Below are positions 1 to 11,547 of a stretch of 64,000 bases of DNA, one piece after another. The DNA comes from Sphaerolaimus hirsutus. Lineage: Eukaryota > Nematoda > Chromadorea > Monhysterida > Sphaerolaimidae. How positions within the stretch are numbered: the first letter of the stretch is position 1; each line of letters begins with the position of its first letter. The notes beneath the pieces are model-generated. The model was not told the DNA's origin. It saw nothing but the letters and a program-made list of their open reading frames with translations, and ran no database searches. Location of the stretch: contig OZ038454.1 in the NCBI GenBank assembly GCA_964036195.1, forward strand, positions 8,680,001 through 8,744,000, in the 5' to 3' direction. Position numbers and translations under genes: made by a program.

Positions 1-19
1 TAAAACCTTGTCTTTTTGT

Positions 20-310
20 TTTGATTGACACTTTACATGACACCTGGCACTTGACTACAGGGCTCGGCACTGCGCCCAGGGGGCAGTCCCAAGCCCTGTC
101 AAGTGTAAATTAAATTGTCAATTGTAAAGTCAAATGCAAAGTAAAGTGTCAATCAAAAGAGAAAAGATTTTATTACTGAAAATTGCATGACAATTGAAAC
201 TTTACTTTGCATTTGACTTTACATTTGACAGTTTACTTTGCATTTGACTTTACATTTGACACTTTACTTTACACTTTACAGGGCTTGGTGAATCACCAGG
301 TGAATCCAAA
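20..310. repeat. O-family element(s), TTTACATTTGACA-rich inverted repeat
   Basis: Dense repetition of CTTTACATTTGACACTTTAC and its complement, with end-like motifs CAGGGGGCAGTCCCA (about 77-92) and TTTACAGGGCTTGG (about 275-288). The same motifs bound copies near 15.2, 46.7, 63.1 and 63.6 kb. Probably two overlapping or nested copies. Confidence 0.55.
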
Positions 311-639
311 ACCTGCAGTGGTCCATTCATTACATTTACCTGTACGCCTTGGCTCTGCGATTGGTTACGATGGCGCTGTAGCCGGACAACGAAGTAATGG
401 CGATTAGACGATCGATGCACACCGCGGACATGTGGCTGCGATTCAAACATAATGCGGTGTTATTTGTTTGTGATACAAAAACTACTGCGTCATATACAGT
501 ACAGTCTGCTTGGTACTTAGTGTTTAGTTTAATTGCTATGGCTGACAGTTTGCATAACTGCACAAAAATGGCGGTGGGGGGAAGGCACAGATTACAGCGG
601 CACATACCATATTTACTCGAATACACCCCCTGGATTACC

Positions 640-712
640 CCCTCCTCAAAATTAGCTGTCGAAACAAAAAAGCCCCTGGGGGCATTTCGACGAAATACAG
701 TAGTCAAAAAAC
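640..712. repeat. D-family repeat, degenerate copy
   Basis: Degenerate copy of the family whose ends read ACCGTATTTCCTCGAAATAC: here a C-rich block, a short spacer with CAAAATTAGCTGTCG, then GGGGGCATTTCGACGAAATAC AGTA. It makes a spurious open reading frame on the minus strand. Confidence 0.5.
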
Positions 713-845
713 TCGAAGTTATAATCAAACTGGCTTCCGATCGCCTATTCAGATTGACAACGACATCTTTCAGTACCCATAGCGATCCCATCCCATCTAA
801 ATCCTACCCACCCGTCATCTAAGCCAAAACCCACCCAAAACCCAC

Positions 846-1062
846 GTAATAGTAATGCCCCAGGCGGTCCAATCCCAGAACACGAACAGCTTCTGCAGGG
901 CGCCATGCACGTGGTTCTCTTTGAGCACGATGGGCGGGTAAAAGTAGCCAGTGGTCACTATCGCGTGACCGATGTCCGCCAGCGCCATGTTCACTATGAG
1001 CACGAAGCTCGGCTTCCGGATGTGGCCGAACTTGAATATCACGTAGATTAGAAGCACGTTGC
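846..1062 (-). CDS. Putative class A GPCR, exon 2 (TM1 end to about TM3 start)
   Basis: Continues exon 1 through an acceptor AG at 1063-1064; the split glycine codon completes the GN pair of TM1. The frame reads GNVLLIYVIFKFGHIRKPSF, then VNMALADIGHAIVTTGYFYP, which has the TM1 asparagine and the LAD motif of TM2 typical of rhodopsin-like receptors. A tryptophan-rich stretch (FVFWDWTAWGIT) follows. The 5' splice site is uncertain: GTGGGT after 846 is used here, but another GTGGGT after 835 also fits. Later exons (DRY, TM4-7) must lie left of the window. Ligand and subfamily cannot be told. The sequence from 815 to 640 is repeat-derived. Confidence 0.6.
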
Positions 1063-1587
1063 CTGGATTGAGGGGATGTTTTAGTGGGTGACAAAGGGGT
1101 GTAGAAACAGTGGTGAAATGTGTTTCGACAGCGTAGGCGCAAAATGCCACACGTGATGATAAACAACCAGGTGCTACCAGACCAGGTTCTCACGGTTTTG
1201 ATGTGATGAGAGTGCTCAAGTTGAGAATATCGATGAAATTGACAAGGTGTTGGATAAAAAACGTCCGGTTTGCGTAAGCAATATTTATGCACCACTAGTT
1301 GTTATTCATTGACAAGATAGACAAGTGACAATTTTTGCACATGCAGTTTCATTGGTGGGCACAAAAAGTCAAGTGAGCCAGGCCGACAACACTTTTTATC
1401 ACCTCCAACAAAAGCTATTGTGTTAAAAATGTCATTTGTCAAATACCGTGAATAAATTTTGATAAAACGAGAAATAAAACGCAAACCGGATTTGCCAATT
1501 TTCTCCCCCACATTGGACTTCTTCATTGTCACTTCATCGATCTAGTCAATTCAAAAGCCATAACCACCAATTAAAACACCACTTTAC

Positions 1588-1705
1588 CAAAAAATCCAGC
1601 CACGCCGAGTAGTTCCAAGCCGGCGAACACAACAACGTCGTCAAAGGTCAGCCGGGACACGGCCGCGACGGTGCCATTGACTGCAATGTCGAGCGGCGCG
1701 GACAT
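1588..1705 (-). CDS. Putative class A GPCR, exon 1 (N-terminus and TM1)
   Basis: ATG at 1705-1703 opens 39 codons plus one base, ending at a good GTAAAG donor. The peptide begins MSAPLDIAVNGTVAAVSRL (one N-glycosylation sequon, NGT) and runs into a hydrophobic stretch, VVVFAGLELLGVAGFF, that becomes TM1 when joined to exon 2. The phase-1 intron sits inside the glycine of the TM1 GN motif. The short extracellular N-terminus without a signal peptide is usual for small class A receptors. The exon is GC-rich compared with its flanks, as are the other real exons here. No orthologue could be named. Confidence 0.58.
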
Positions 1706-1920
1706 TGTGATGAGCAGCACAATACACCTCTGCTGTGCGGCGCACTTTCATCGACTGGTAGATAGATACTGAATATATAGAGGTGATAATGTAGGCGGAG
1801 TCTACGTTTGGCTGCCGGAAAATGGAAAGGTTGACATTTTTAAGCTGCTGAAGAACGGAAGACAAAAAAATTTCCTTCGGAACACGGAAGGCTGACGCCC
1901 TAATCCCAACCGACGGGTCA

Positions 1921-2284
1921 GGCCTATTACGCATGTAAACCCATTATGCATGTAGACCCATTATAGACACATTATACCCGCAGTAACTAGAAAGGGGGCG
2001 GGTACCCCTCCCCAAACTGCCCAGCTAAATATCTATCAACACCAAAGGTAAGTTTTTTGGTTACTTTCCCCTGAACAGCCCCACCCCCCGCGCAAAATGC
2101 TTAGCTATCTAGCTAACTGGGGCGCTTTTGAGCACTTATACCCTAATTTTCATACCTTTTATAGATTGTCACCTTTAAAATCATGAGGTCATCTGTTTTA
2201 TAGCATATTTTCAGCATGCCGGGTATAGTTAATGCGTGCCGGTTCTACATGCATAATGGGTTTACATGAGTAATGGCACAGGGC
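1921..2284. repeat. Inverted-repeat element with TTACATG ends enclosing K-like core
   Basis: Left arm has GCATGTAAACCCATTATGCA; the right arm has its complement, TGCATAATGGGTTTACATGA. The centre holds C-rich text with CAGCTAAATATCTATC resembling the K family. A related element occurs at 60474-60858. Confidence 0.5.
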
Positions 2285-3118
2285 CCGAACAGTCACCATC
2301 GCGTTTCACTAGCTCCTGTTTATTGGGGACAGAAAAATTTGGAACAAAATAAAATGTGCAAAATCACGGCAGCCCCAAATTAATTGTGACGCAAACATAT
2401 GATACAGAAAAATATGTAATCGTTTCAGAAAAGTATGGAGCAGCGCTAGAACTGACTGCGAAAATACCGCAAAAATGCCGCCAAGAAAGCCAAACGTCAA
2501 CTTTCCGCGATAATATATTCTCCAGCCATCATGCCGCGATGTTTGACACGTTTATAAGCAAACTTACATTTTGAGTCACTTTAGTTTGAATGTTTTAAAT
2601 GATCATCAGCATTATTTGGTCCTTTAGTGGTCCGTAAAAGTGAGTATCTTTGGGGGAATTTCGCCTTAAGTTTTACTAAAAATCATTAGTTTTCATACCT
2701 TTTTGACCATTTGAACATTCAAATTCACTAGTTCATGTGTTATTTGCCCATTTCCAGGTATTTTTAGCAATTTTTTTCATTTTTTTTCTCTGTATTTTTC
2801 CCATCTATGCCTTGAAAAAGCCTATAAAGTTTATGTAAAATAAGTTTTCTGTACTCGAGTACTTTCAAAAAGTATATGTAAAAGTGAGTACGGGTACTTT
2901 TTTCAAAGTATACGTAAACGTACTTGAGTATATGTACTTTTTGAGTAAACATAAATACGTTTTAGCAACTATGATTGGCAGTGGTGTTTCACACTATACG
3001 AGTATGTGGGGTCACATTGGTTGTATATTATATACTACACTAGCATACCATGACTTATTATGACACAATAATAGTGCAAGCAAATGGAAGCTTTGACACT
3101 AAAAATTCCTCAAAACAA
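2285..3118. other. No gene seen; AT-rich with I-family remnant
   Basis: 2640-2840 resembles the K-family core (TGCCTTGAAAAAGCCTATA). 2850-2960 carries the GTAAACGTA-rich pattern of the I family. The short open frames show no coding features. Confidence 0.4.
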
Positions 3119-3126
3119 ATGAAAAC

Positions 3127-3941
3127 TAGGGTTCAAACGGGATTGACTTTTCGGGATCGGGATTGGCTTTTTGAGATTTCGGGATCGGGATTGGGATCAG
3201 GATTGACCTTTCAGGATCGGGAGCGGGATTGGTTTTCAAGATTTCGGGATCGGGATCGGAATTGACCTTTCGGGATCGGGATTGGCGTTTTTTCAGGATC
3301 GGGATTTAGGCCTAAAAATTGGTTTTCAGGGGTTTATTTCCTGATATTTCACAAAAGGACCAAAACACCAAAAACAATGGATGCCAGAAACGTTGGATTA
3401 AATTGGCATACAAAACAATGTTATAGATTCAATTAGGCACTGCGCAATCGGCTACCTGGAATTGTCATTCACACCAATGTCTACCATATAGTTGAGTGTG
3501 TGATAGTGAGTGATCACTCACTATCACACACTCAACTATATATGCATGTGTATTAACCTTAAACTACTATAATGGGCACTATATCGAGTCCATTTGTAGT
3601 GGTGTCCATGCTCACGGAAGAGAGATATAGAGGGAGGTGCGGAAATGCGCACTTGCGCGCAAAATTTTTGCAAACTGCATACAAAATGGTCCTTTAAAAG
3701 TGCCATTTCAGGCACCTCTTGTGTCTGTGAATTTTTCCGGGATCGGGATCGGGGCATTTTTTCGGGATTGGGATTGGGATTTACAAAATCTCAAGATTGG
3801 GATTGGCTTTTTCGAATTTCAGGATCGGGATCAGGATCGGGATCAGGATCGGGATCAGGATCGGGATTGAGGTTTCGGGATCACAAAATCCCGAAATTTC
3901 GCGGGATTCGGGATTGGGATCGGGATCCCGTTTGAACACTA
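3127..3941. mobile_element. C-family hAT-like element C1, (GGGATC)n subterminal arrays
   Basis: Ends are TAGGGTTCAAACGGGATTG and TCCCGTTTGAACACTA, flanked by an exact 8-bp duplication ATGAAAAC (3119-3126 and 3942-3949). Just inside both ends are irregular GGGATCGGGATT arrays. The interior holds a perfect 54-bp palindrome (3487-3540) and an H-like core with TGCGCACTTGCGCGCAAAA. Eight-base duplications and (C/T)AGGG ends are characteristic of hAT transposons. No transposase is present. Confidence 0.85.
3487..3540. repeat. Perfect 54-bp palindrome
   Basis: Two 27-base arms meet at TGATCA with no spacer and no mismatch; each arm includes GTTGAGTGTGTGATAGTGAG. It lies inside element C1. Confidence 0.9.
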
Positions 3942-4283
3942 ATGAAAACCACCACAAATGGTTAGAGTGCAGGTGGAATTGCGCGCTTGCGTGCTAAAAA
4001 TAGCAAAATACCTAATGCTTAGTACTAAAAATTATGGCCAAGTTTTTTTACGGTTTGATGGTCGGGATTTTTTATAAAAACGTTTTAAAAACCCCTGAAA
4101 AGAACCTGACCATCCCTAATCGGGATCTAGGTGTTCGACACAACAAATATAAACACCTTCCCGGTCACGTCCTGCACCCTATTTTTGATGACACTTGCGA
4201 CATCCTATCTCCAGTTCTAGGGTGCGCCAGAAACTGAAACTTGGGGGAAATATGGACGGAATTCCCCTCTACTTTGCATGAAT

Positions 4284-5132
4284 TAGGGGGGTTGCGGTGA
4301 CCCCTTAGAGGGTGGGTCGCCATTAGTGCAAAAATTTTATTGGCTTTTCTGGTGTCCCTCACAGGTCCAGCACCCACTGATTTTTGAGCTGTGGGAGGGG
4401 TATAAATCTAAAATTTTGGGGATGTGATACCAACACCCCTCCCCTACTGTACACTATTCAAAAATGTGAGATTAATGTGAAAACTTTTTTAAATATTCTT
4501 TTATTCTCTAAAAAAAACATGACCACCCAATAGACAGATGACAAATCATTCACTTTTTGGAACTTTTTTATTAGACACTTGAAAAGCTGGTTTACGATAC
4601 TTTAAAGTGAAGGGTTTGATGATTAAAGTTATGTAAAGAACCACACCTCTCAAACGCCTGCATTGCAAAATTTACTTGGGGGGAATTTCAAAGTGTAAAT
4701 TTAGTAAACGTTTGTTCCTGAAATGATGTCATTATGGTGTCATAAAGTTCCCCCTGAGTAAATTTTGCAATGCAGACATTTTAGAGGTATGGTTCTTTAC
4801 ATAACTTTAATCATTAAACCCTTCCCTTTAAAGTATCGTAAACCAGCTCTTCAATGTCTAATAAAAAAGTACCAAAAAGTGAATTATTTGTCATCCATCT
4901 ATTGGGGGGTCGTGTTTTTTAGAGAATAAAATAATATTTTAGAATTTTTTCACATTAATCTCACATTATTGAATAGTGTATTGTAAGGGAGGGGTGTTGG
5001 TAACACATCCCCAAAATTTTAAATTTATACCCCTCCCACAGATCAGAAATCAGTGGGTGCCGGACACCAGAAAAGCCAATAAAATTGTTTGCACTTAAGG
5101 CGACACACCCTGTAAGGGGTCGCCGAGACCTA
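4284..5132. mobile_element. Long foldback element, arms of about 390-400 bp
   Basis: The two halves (about 4284-4690 and 4748-5132) are near-complete reverse complements around a spacer of about 57 bp. Matching landmarks include CCAGAAAAGCCAATAAAATT with its complement, and GTTTACGATACTTTAAAG with its complement. Ends read GGTGACCCCTTA / TAAGGGGTCGCC. No coding capacity. Confidence 0.8.
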
Positions 5133-5149
5133 ACTTAGTAGCATATTTT

Positions 5150-5256
5150 TCACCCAGAGGGGGAGTTATTCGAGGGAGGGAGTTAGTTATTCGTCAGAGT
5201 TTTCGACGGTGGAGTTATTCGAGGGGTGTCTTATTCGAGGATTTACGGTATATCCT
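5150..5256. repeat. N-family repeat (GAGTTATTCGAGG)
   Basis: Repeats GAGTTATTCGAGGG three times and ends CGAGGATTTACGGTATATCC. A second copy is at about 59045-59115. Confidence 0.5.
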
Positions 5257-5590
5257 CAAATCAGTCCCACGTTGAATAACTACTCTGGGACTCAAGTAAA
5301 ACCATCCCATTTCCCATTCATTAAATAAATACCTACGTAACTTGCTTATCTGACCGAGTTCGTCAAACACAAAGGATAAACACAACACCAATAGCGATAA
5401 AATTGGACAAAAGGACGAGGTTTTGATTAAATAGGATTAGTGTTTACTAATACTAATTTAATTTCTTAGTTGATTTTTTCAGGTTTCAGTGAAAAGTACA
5501 CGGAAATTAAAAAAAAACATGAAAATAATAAATTTCTCGGGGACATTTCATTTTACGTTTCACCTGTAAAGCTGCAAACCCGGCTTTACC

Positions 5591-5799
5591 AGGGGCCAGT
5601 TCCGCAAATTGAGAAGTGAGAAGTGAAATGGCAAATACGAAGTGAAATGAGAAGTGAATTGAGAAGGAAATTGGCAAAAGCGAAGGAAAATCACCTTTTA
5701 TTTTTTTTTTTTTACTTCGCTTTTGCCAATTTTCTTCTCAATTCACTTCGCATTTGCCACTTCACTTCTCACTTCTCAATTTGCGGAACTGGCACCAGG
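5591..5799. mobile_element. J-family foldback element J1
   Basis: Palindromic element with ends CAGTTCCGCAAATTGAGAAG / CTTCTCAATTTGCGGAACTG and arms of GAAGTGAGAAGTGAAATGGC-like repeats meeting in a T-rich spacer at about 5700. Same family as 9516-9714, 21994-22190, 25424-26257, 26583-26863 and 54846-55072. Confidence 0.75.
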
Positions 5800-7966
5800 A
5801 AAACTCTTCAATAATAATATACCTATATAGCAACAGCACACTAGCTGTCACCTTGAAATTCAACATAAAACCTATGGCCGCAGGGGTCTTCGTTTGCAAG
5901 TAATTCCACAATTGATTGATTGCAACAATTATTAACGAGGTTCCAGGTATCAATCACTCCGTAAATGATAACCCGCAGTGGCGGTATCGTATTAGCAAGA
6001 AACGAGTGAAACAAAGACATTATAGTTCTTTGTATATTTCATGCTATGCACGCTATGCAATTGCCTAAAGGAAACACTCCATGGTGACGTCATCATTTAT
6101 AAAATCATAATTGTTAAAGAACAAAAAAAAAACGAAAAACATTTGTCGCTTGTACGCAACTCCGCCATTTTTATACGGTATTTATTATCTATGAAAATGC
6201 GTGCATACCTAAGTGTGTATCCTGCCCGCGTGTCATTGATTTGAGGTAATTTAAGTAATTTTAGGTATCGAAACCGTTTTTTGAACATCATCCAAAAAAT
6301 TTAGTACTTATGCAATAGGTATTTTGCATTTTTGTGCGCAAGTGCGCAATTTCACATACCCATTTCCATTGGTGGCTGTGTTCATTTATTTTGAGCCATT
6401 TTTAGTGTGAAAGCTTCATGCTATTGTGTCATAATCAGCTGTGATATGTTAGTGTAGTACCTATATAATACCCAGTCAATGTGCTCCCACATACTTGTAC
6501 AGTGAAAAAAATCACTGGCAATGTATTAGCCTTCTATTGTAACCTAATTTGAATACTATCCCACGCCCCACTTTCTATAACGTGTAAAACAGGGCCATGT
6601 GCAAACAATTTACACTTTTCCAGTACCCTCAAAGTTTGACCAGGAAAGCGTAACAAAGCATAAGGTTTTTTTGAAAGAGTTAGCATAAATATAAATACCC
6701 AAATACCTGGGTATTTTGGGTAAGCGTAAATACACTTTACAACTCTGCCGTAACAAAGCAGCACAATCGCATCAGCATGCCATTTGAACGCACAGCTTCG
6801 CGCGAAAATACCACGATAGGCACCTCGTCAAGAGAAGACACAATTTTCGGTGACATTCGGCTGCAAAAAGTTCACGTCGTGCCAGGCTGAAGGTGGTGAT
6901 TGGTGAGCGGGCGCGCATTGCCGAGTTGGGGAAAAGCGCTTCCTTATCAACGCAACAAGCCGCAGCCGCCCCATTAGCATTTAAATTCGATCCTCTGTAG
7001 ACACAGATTTGGTCGTTGGGCACAATTTCGAATGCACGCTATCACCCATTGATTCTTTTTACCGTTTTCCTTCAGACGGATGAATATTCACCTAAATATT
7101 GAATTGCGGTGGGCCCACGAGCGCCACGATATTAAATGATTTTGAATGGAAGAAACTTGGTGGGGAACCGGGTAGACTTGACAACGCGGGGGTCCAGATT
7201 TTTACCCTGTACATAATTTGTTCATGGCGTCATAAGATATTTTCTGACAATATTGGCATCGTGATGGGATGGCATACAATTACAATATGCATATGAAATA
7301 AAACCAGAGTTGTTAAAATAACTTTTTTAAGTATATGTATATGTAAAATACTTTTTGTTTACCCACGCCCGATTAAGCCGGAATTCGTCGATTCGACGTG
7401 AAATGACGACGTGAAATGACGTCGTGAAATTAATTACACGAGTGTGGATCATGCTACGGGTCTACAATTTTCTAAGGATAATATATGAATCAATACCTTA
7501 ATCGTGTCCAATACTGAGTGTTATCAGCCACAACTAGAGGGAATTGAAAAATTCAATTTTTATCATTTCACGTCATCATTTTACGTCAGGGAACAACTTT
7601 ACATTTCACGTCAGACTATTGCAAGCACCTATTTGGCCTTATCTGTGCTTTCATACCTATTTTTATCCATATTCCCACTTTTTATGGAAATTTTCTTTTT
7701 TCTGTCTTCTACACCTTGAAAAAGCTTATATATTGAACCAACGCGAACTCCCGCCCCCCCCCCCCCTAAAAAATCTCTCAGTCATTTTTCCGTTCCCGGA
7801 AGAGTGATTTTGCTATCTATCCAACCCCCGGGAGGCTCAAAATCCACGAGACTAGTGGCTGCTGAACTTGATAAACTAGTGTGTAGAAACTTGATAAACT
7901 TTTGCGGCATGCACAATCGAAATTGCGCATAACAGAGAAACCCTAAAAACGAACTCAAAAAACATC
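5800..7966. other. No gene seen; scattered repeat fragments
   Basis: 6300-6500 resembles the B-family core (TTAGTACTTATGCA, TTGTGCGCAAGTGCGCAA). 6655-6755 and 7305-7360 carry I-family GTAAA motifs. 7500-7860 resembles K (CTTGAAAAAGCTTATATATT, C-run, CTATCTATCC). Nothing in between has coding structure I can support. Confidence 0.4.
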
Positions 7967-7967
7967 T

Positions 7968-8369
7968 TAAGCTGCGTTTACACTGCGACTTGTGCCGACA
8001 ACTCGAAAAGTGAAAAGTTCCATAATTTTGAAATAAAGTACCATATCTGCGAGAAAATGCAGTGAAGTATACTCACTAGTTAAGTGCACTCACATGCCAA
8101 TTTGCAGATAAATCGTCCATGTCGTTCCAGAGTTATAAGCATTTTAAAAAATTTCCAAAAAAGCGAACCGACAAGCGAAATATTTTTTGAAATGCTTATT
8201 ACTCTGGAACGACGTGGACGATTTATCTGCAAATTGGCATGTGAGTGCACTTAACTAGTGAGTATACTTCACTGCATTTTCTTGCATATATGGAACTTTA
8301 TTCCAAAATTATGGAACTTTTTCACTTTTTAAAATTGTCGGCACAAGTCGCAGTGTAAACGCAGCTTTA
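7968..8369. mobile_element. Palindromic element, about 400 bp
   Basis: Ends AAGCTGCGTTTACACTGCGA and its complement; arms 7968-8152 and 8190-8369 match almost throughout, including GTGAGTGCACTTAACTAGTG with its complement. Non-coding foldback or MITE. Confidence 0.8.
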
Positions 8370-8626
8370 GTGCGTTGTCCAAAGACGTTGCACACTGCCG
8401 CCCCGAAAAAGTACACAATGGCTAAAAAGGGCGTTCACTTATCCACACGAAATCCCTGAAAGCGTCGAAGCGCATCTCGCACATAAATAAGGAATTTTGC
8501 TTGGCGCCGCCGCCACTGGGATCGCCGAAACGAATGGGGGTATAGAAAAAACAAACATGAAAGGCATTTACATATTTACATACATACAAGCGGCGGCGCG
8601 GCAGCGCACATGGAAGCACAGTTGTT

Positions 8627-9246
8627 AAAATTACTTTTTTAACATTTTTTTCAAAGTATAAAAGTAAAGTATTTTTATTTTACTTACTGCTGAGTACTGA
8701 AAACGTTAAGTTTTTTTTACTTTTACACTGCATAAAAGGCGAGTAAATTACTTTTCTTTGGGGATAAGCTACTATTTTTTCGCAGAAATTTAAATAAAAG
8801 TTATTATTTTTCACGCAAAACGTAGAAACACGTATTTTTTACACAGAAAATGTAAAAGTGAGTATTTTTGAAATTTTTACTCTGGAAAACGTCGAAGATG
8901 TGTTTATTTTCTCTTGACAATTATTTCTTAGGAATATGGTATGCTATTATCAAGGTTTCTTATTGTTCAAGTTACGGGCAATGTGTGTAAACACTAATTA
9001 AAATACGTTTGCAGTACTCGCGTACCTTCTAAAAGCACGCGTAAAGATGAGTACCAGTATTTTTTCCGGAGAAAACGTAAACATATTTACTCACTACGCG
9101 AGTACACATACCGTATTTCCTCGAAATACCCCCCCCCCTCGTTTAACCCCCCCCCCCTCTCGGGACCACTATGAAACAATCACCCTCCGGGGGGTATTTC
9201 GAGGAAATACGGTATTTCTCGAGTAAACGTAAATCCTTTACCAACT
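8627..9246. mobile_element. I-family element interrupted by D1
   Basis: Begins CAGTTGTTAAAATTAC and ends near TTTACCAACTCTG, with internal AAACGTAAA-rich text at both sides. The D-family element at 9109-9214 splits the right part: CGAGTACACATA before it and TTTCTCGAGTAAACG after it restore the I consensus. No clear target duplication. Confidence 0.5.
9109..9214. mobile_element. D-family element D1 (short)
   Basis: Ends ACCGTATTTCCTCGAAATAC and GTATTTCGAGGAAATACGGT as an inverted pair about 100 bp apart, with C-runs inside each end. Nested in an I-family element. Confidence 0.7.
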
Positions 9247-9515
9247 CTGCATGCGCAGCGGCGCGCGGCGGCACAACAATGAGTGCACCCTTGTCATGTG
9301 TTTGCACTTGGAAGGTCCAAAGCGAGCCCATCCGACGCGCTCCAACGTGCGCGGCTGTTAGCCAGCTAACATTCGGATGATCATGCATGCATTGCCAAGG
9401 TGAAGCTGCCCGGCCGCCGGCTAGCTCTAATGCCGCCAGCCCCATTATTGTGAGCATTTTTAGTTTATGGTCATATGCACGGAGAATGACTTTTAAATGG
9501 ATTTTGTGATGTTCA

Positions 9516-9714
9516 CAGGTGCCAGTTCCGCAAAATGAGAAGTGAGAAATCAAACGGCGAAAGCGTAGTGAAATGGCTAAAGTGAATTGACAAAGGAGAA
9601 GGAAAAAATAGAAATAAAAAATAATTTCTCTTCGCTTTTGCCATTTTACGTCTCAATTCACTTCGCTTTTGCCATTTTACTTCTCACTTCTCAATTTGCG
9701 GAACTGGGTCCAGA
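9516..9714. mobile_element. J-family foldback element J2
   Basis: Ends CAGGTGCCAGTTCCGCAAAA and TTGCGGAACTGGGTCCAG; arms of AAGTGAGAAAT / TTCTCACTTCTC repeats. Confidence 0.7.
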
Positions 9715-9719
9715 ACAAA

Positions 9720-10409
9720 GAGATTTGGAAAAGTAAATAGTAAATACCTACATAAAAGGGATTGCGTGTGTGACCTTGAGAAACTTTTAGGTAAATAAAT
9801 ACCTATTTACGAATGGATCTCGAATGGGGACGGGGAGGAGCTGACCTTAATTAATTTTTTTTGAGTTATCAACTTTGTAGATGTCTCATATGCATGAGAT
9901 TTTGAAACCTAATTACCATAACCTGATAATTGCCATTGGGCTCTAAAAATTACTCTTGTGAGTCATCGCATCATTGTAATTTCAAATACATAGTTCACTT
10001 AGGGTTGAAAGATTATCATGAAGCAGTGCACCTGGGTGTTTTTCCTTGTGCTTATTTCTGAAATTCGTTGGATCTTGACATCACATGACCATAACCTCAA
10101 TTAAATCCTCAGGGTCAAAAAAGTGTAGTGGTTACTGGATTCAAAGAATGTAAGGAGTTTGGACAAGTAAAAACATTTTATTTATAAACATAGGACTAAC
10201 TTTAAATCAAAGTTGGCGATCTTTGTTACGCTGTCTTTTTTCATAAATTCTTTGTTCATTTCTTTATTGTTCATGCTATTTGTTGTCTTAGCAAAAATTA
10301 GCGAAATATATAGAGCTCACTATTTTTCCAATCACACAGTAAATGGGTATAAATGATCCGTTTGCCGTACTCACATACATTCAAAAAACTACACATTAAA
10401 CTGAGGATG
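9720..10409. other. No gene or recognised repeat
   Basis: AT-rich single-copy-looking sequence. I see no exon-like GC-rich block, no RNA gene and no clear element ends. Confidence 0.35.
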
Positions 10410-10614
10410 TACCGTATTTCCTCGAAATACCCCCAGGGGGTTTATTTTTTCAGAGTGGCAATTTTGAGAGAAAAACGTGAAAAATGCAACAATAACCACC
10501 ATTTATAAGTTTTTAAAGCCTTATATAAGGATGTAGATGGTATAAACGATGCATTTCCCTGACCACAAATACATAGTGCCCATTTTGAGGGGGGTATTTC
10601 GAGGAAATACGGTA
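10410..10614. mobile_element. D-family element D2
   Basis: Inverted ends TACCGTATTTCCTCGAAATA / TATTTCGAGGAAATACGGTA. The interior matches D3 and D4: TTATAAGTTTTTAAAGCC, ATATAAGGATGTAGATGG and GTATAAACGATG. Confidence 0.75.
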
Positions 10615-11039
10615 AGTACTTTTGTGAAACGAGCTGTATAACGAATTTACTCGGCGTCCAACTATCCAAACTTGCTTCTAAGTGAAAGTGAACGCATTTT
10701 AGCAAGTGCTTGAGGAACTGCTGCAACCCGTATCATCAATTTTCTAAACAAAAAACTGCAAGTCACCTCTATGCCGAAATTTTAGTTCCGTGCTACTCAT
10801 GAGTATTTACGTTCTACGTCTGACCAGATAACAGTGTATTCATTCAGTGGGAACCAATGCCACAAAAAAACTCCATAAATAGATGATTTTCTCTGGGTCT
10901 ATGTTGTATTTACTGGAGATAATATAGCCTGTGGTCAGGGGTAGGGAATGGGGGGTTGGGATGGGGATGGTGCGGCCGTAAAGTAAACCCGGCCGTAAAG
11001 TAGAGGGTGCTACTTTAGGCCGGGCATCATTACGTCACA

Positions 11040-11327
11040 GTTGTTTAAAATACTGAACTTTTTTCAAAGTAAACGTAAACATGAAGTATTTTATTTTTAG
11101 TCAGACCTGAATACAGAAAACGTAAAGTAAAAATTTTCTACTTGTACGCTGTGTAAAAGGTGAGTAAACGTAAATATCTGTAAAAACTCGTTTTCTGTAC
11201 TCGCGTACTTTCAAAAAGTACGCGAGTAACTGAGTACCGGTATTTTTTCGGGAGGAAACGTAAACGTATTTACGCAGCACTCGAGTATACGTATTTATCG
11301 AGTAAACGTAAATACGTTTGTACAACC
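11040..11327. repeat. I-family repeat (AAACGTAAA-rich)
   Basis: Begins CAGTTGTTTAAAATACTGAA and ends near TTTGTACAACCATG, with dense GTAAACGTAAA and GTACGCGAGTA motifs as in other I copies. Confidence 0.5.
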
Positions 11328-11547
11328 ATGCATTACGGCCGGATTTACTTTACGGCCGGGTTTACTTTACGGCCGAGATCTCGCCAGTTGGGATAACCCC
11401 CCCTAGGGTTGAAAAAAAACGTTTTTTTTTACTCGATGTTTTTATAATCTAACAAGCGTTTTTATAAAACAACGTTTTTTAAATAAAATACGTTTTTTTA
11501 AAGCGCCCAGATATGGCCTTGTGTCAACATACATACCTAGGTAAATA

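Noticed and set aside
336-791. 151-codon minus-strand frame next to the GPCR
   Set aside because: Covers the D-family repeat at 640-712; no receptor motif and no matching splice phase.
819-1295. 158-codon frame overlapping the GPCR exon
   Set aside because: Out of frame with the GPCR reading; it passes through the intron and has low-complexity composition.
9143-9553. 136-codon minus-strand open frame
   Set aside because: Starts in D1 and runs through I-family text and a J end; no domain, no splice context.
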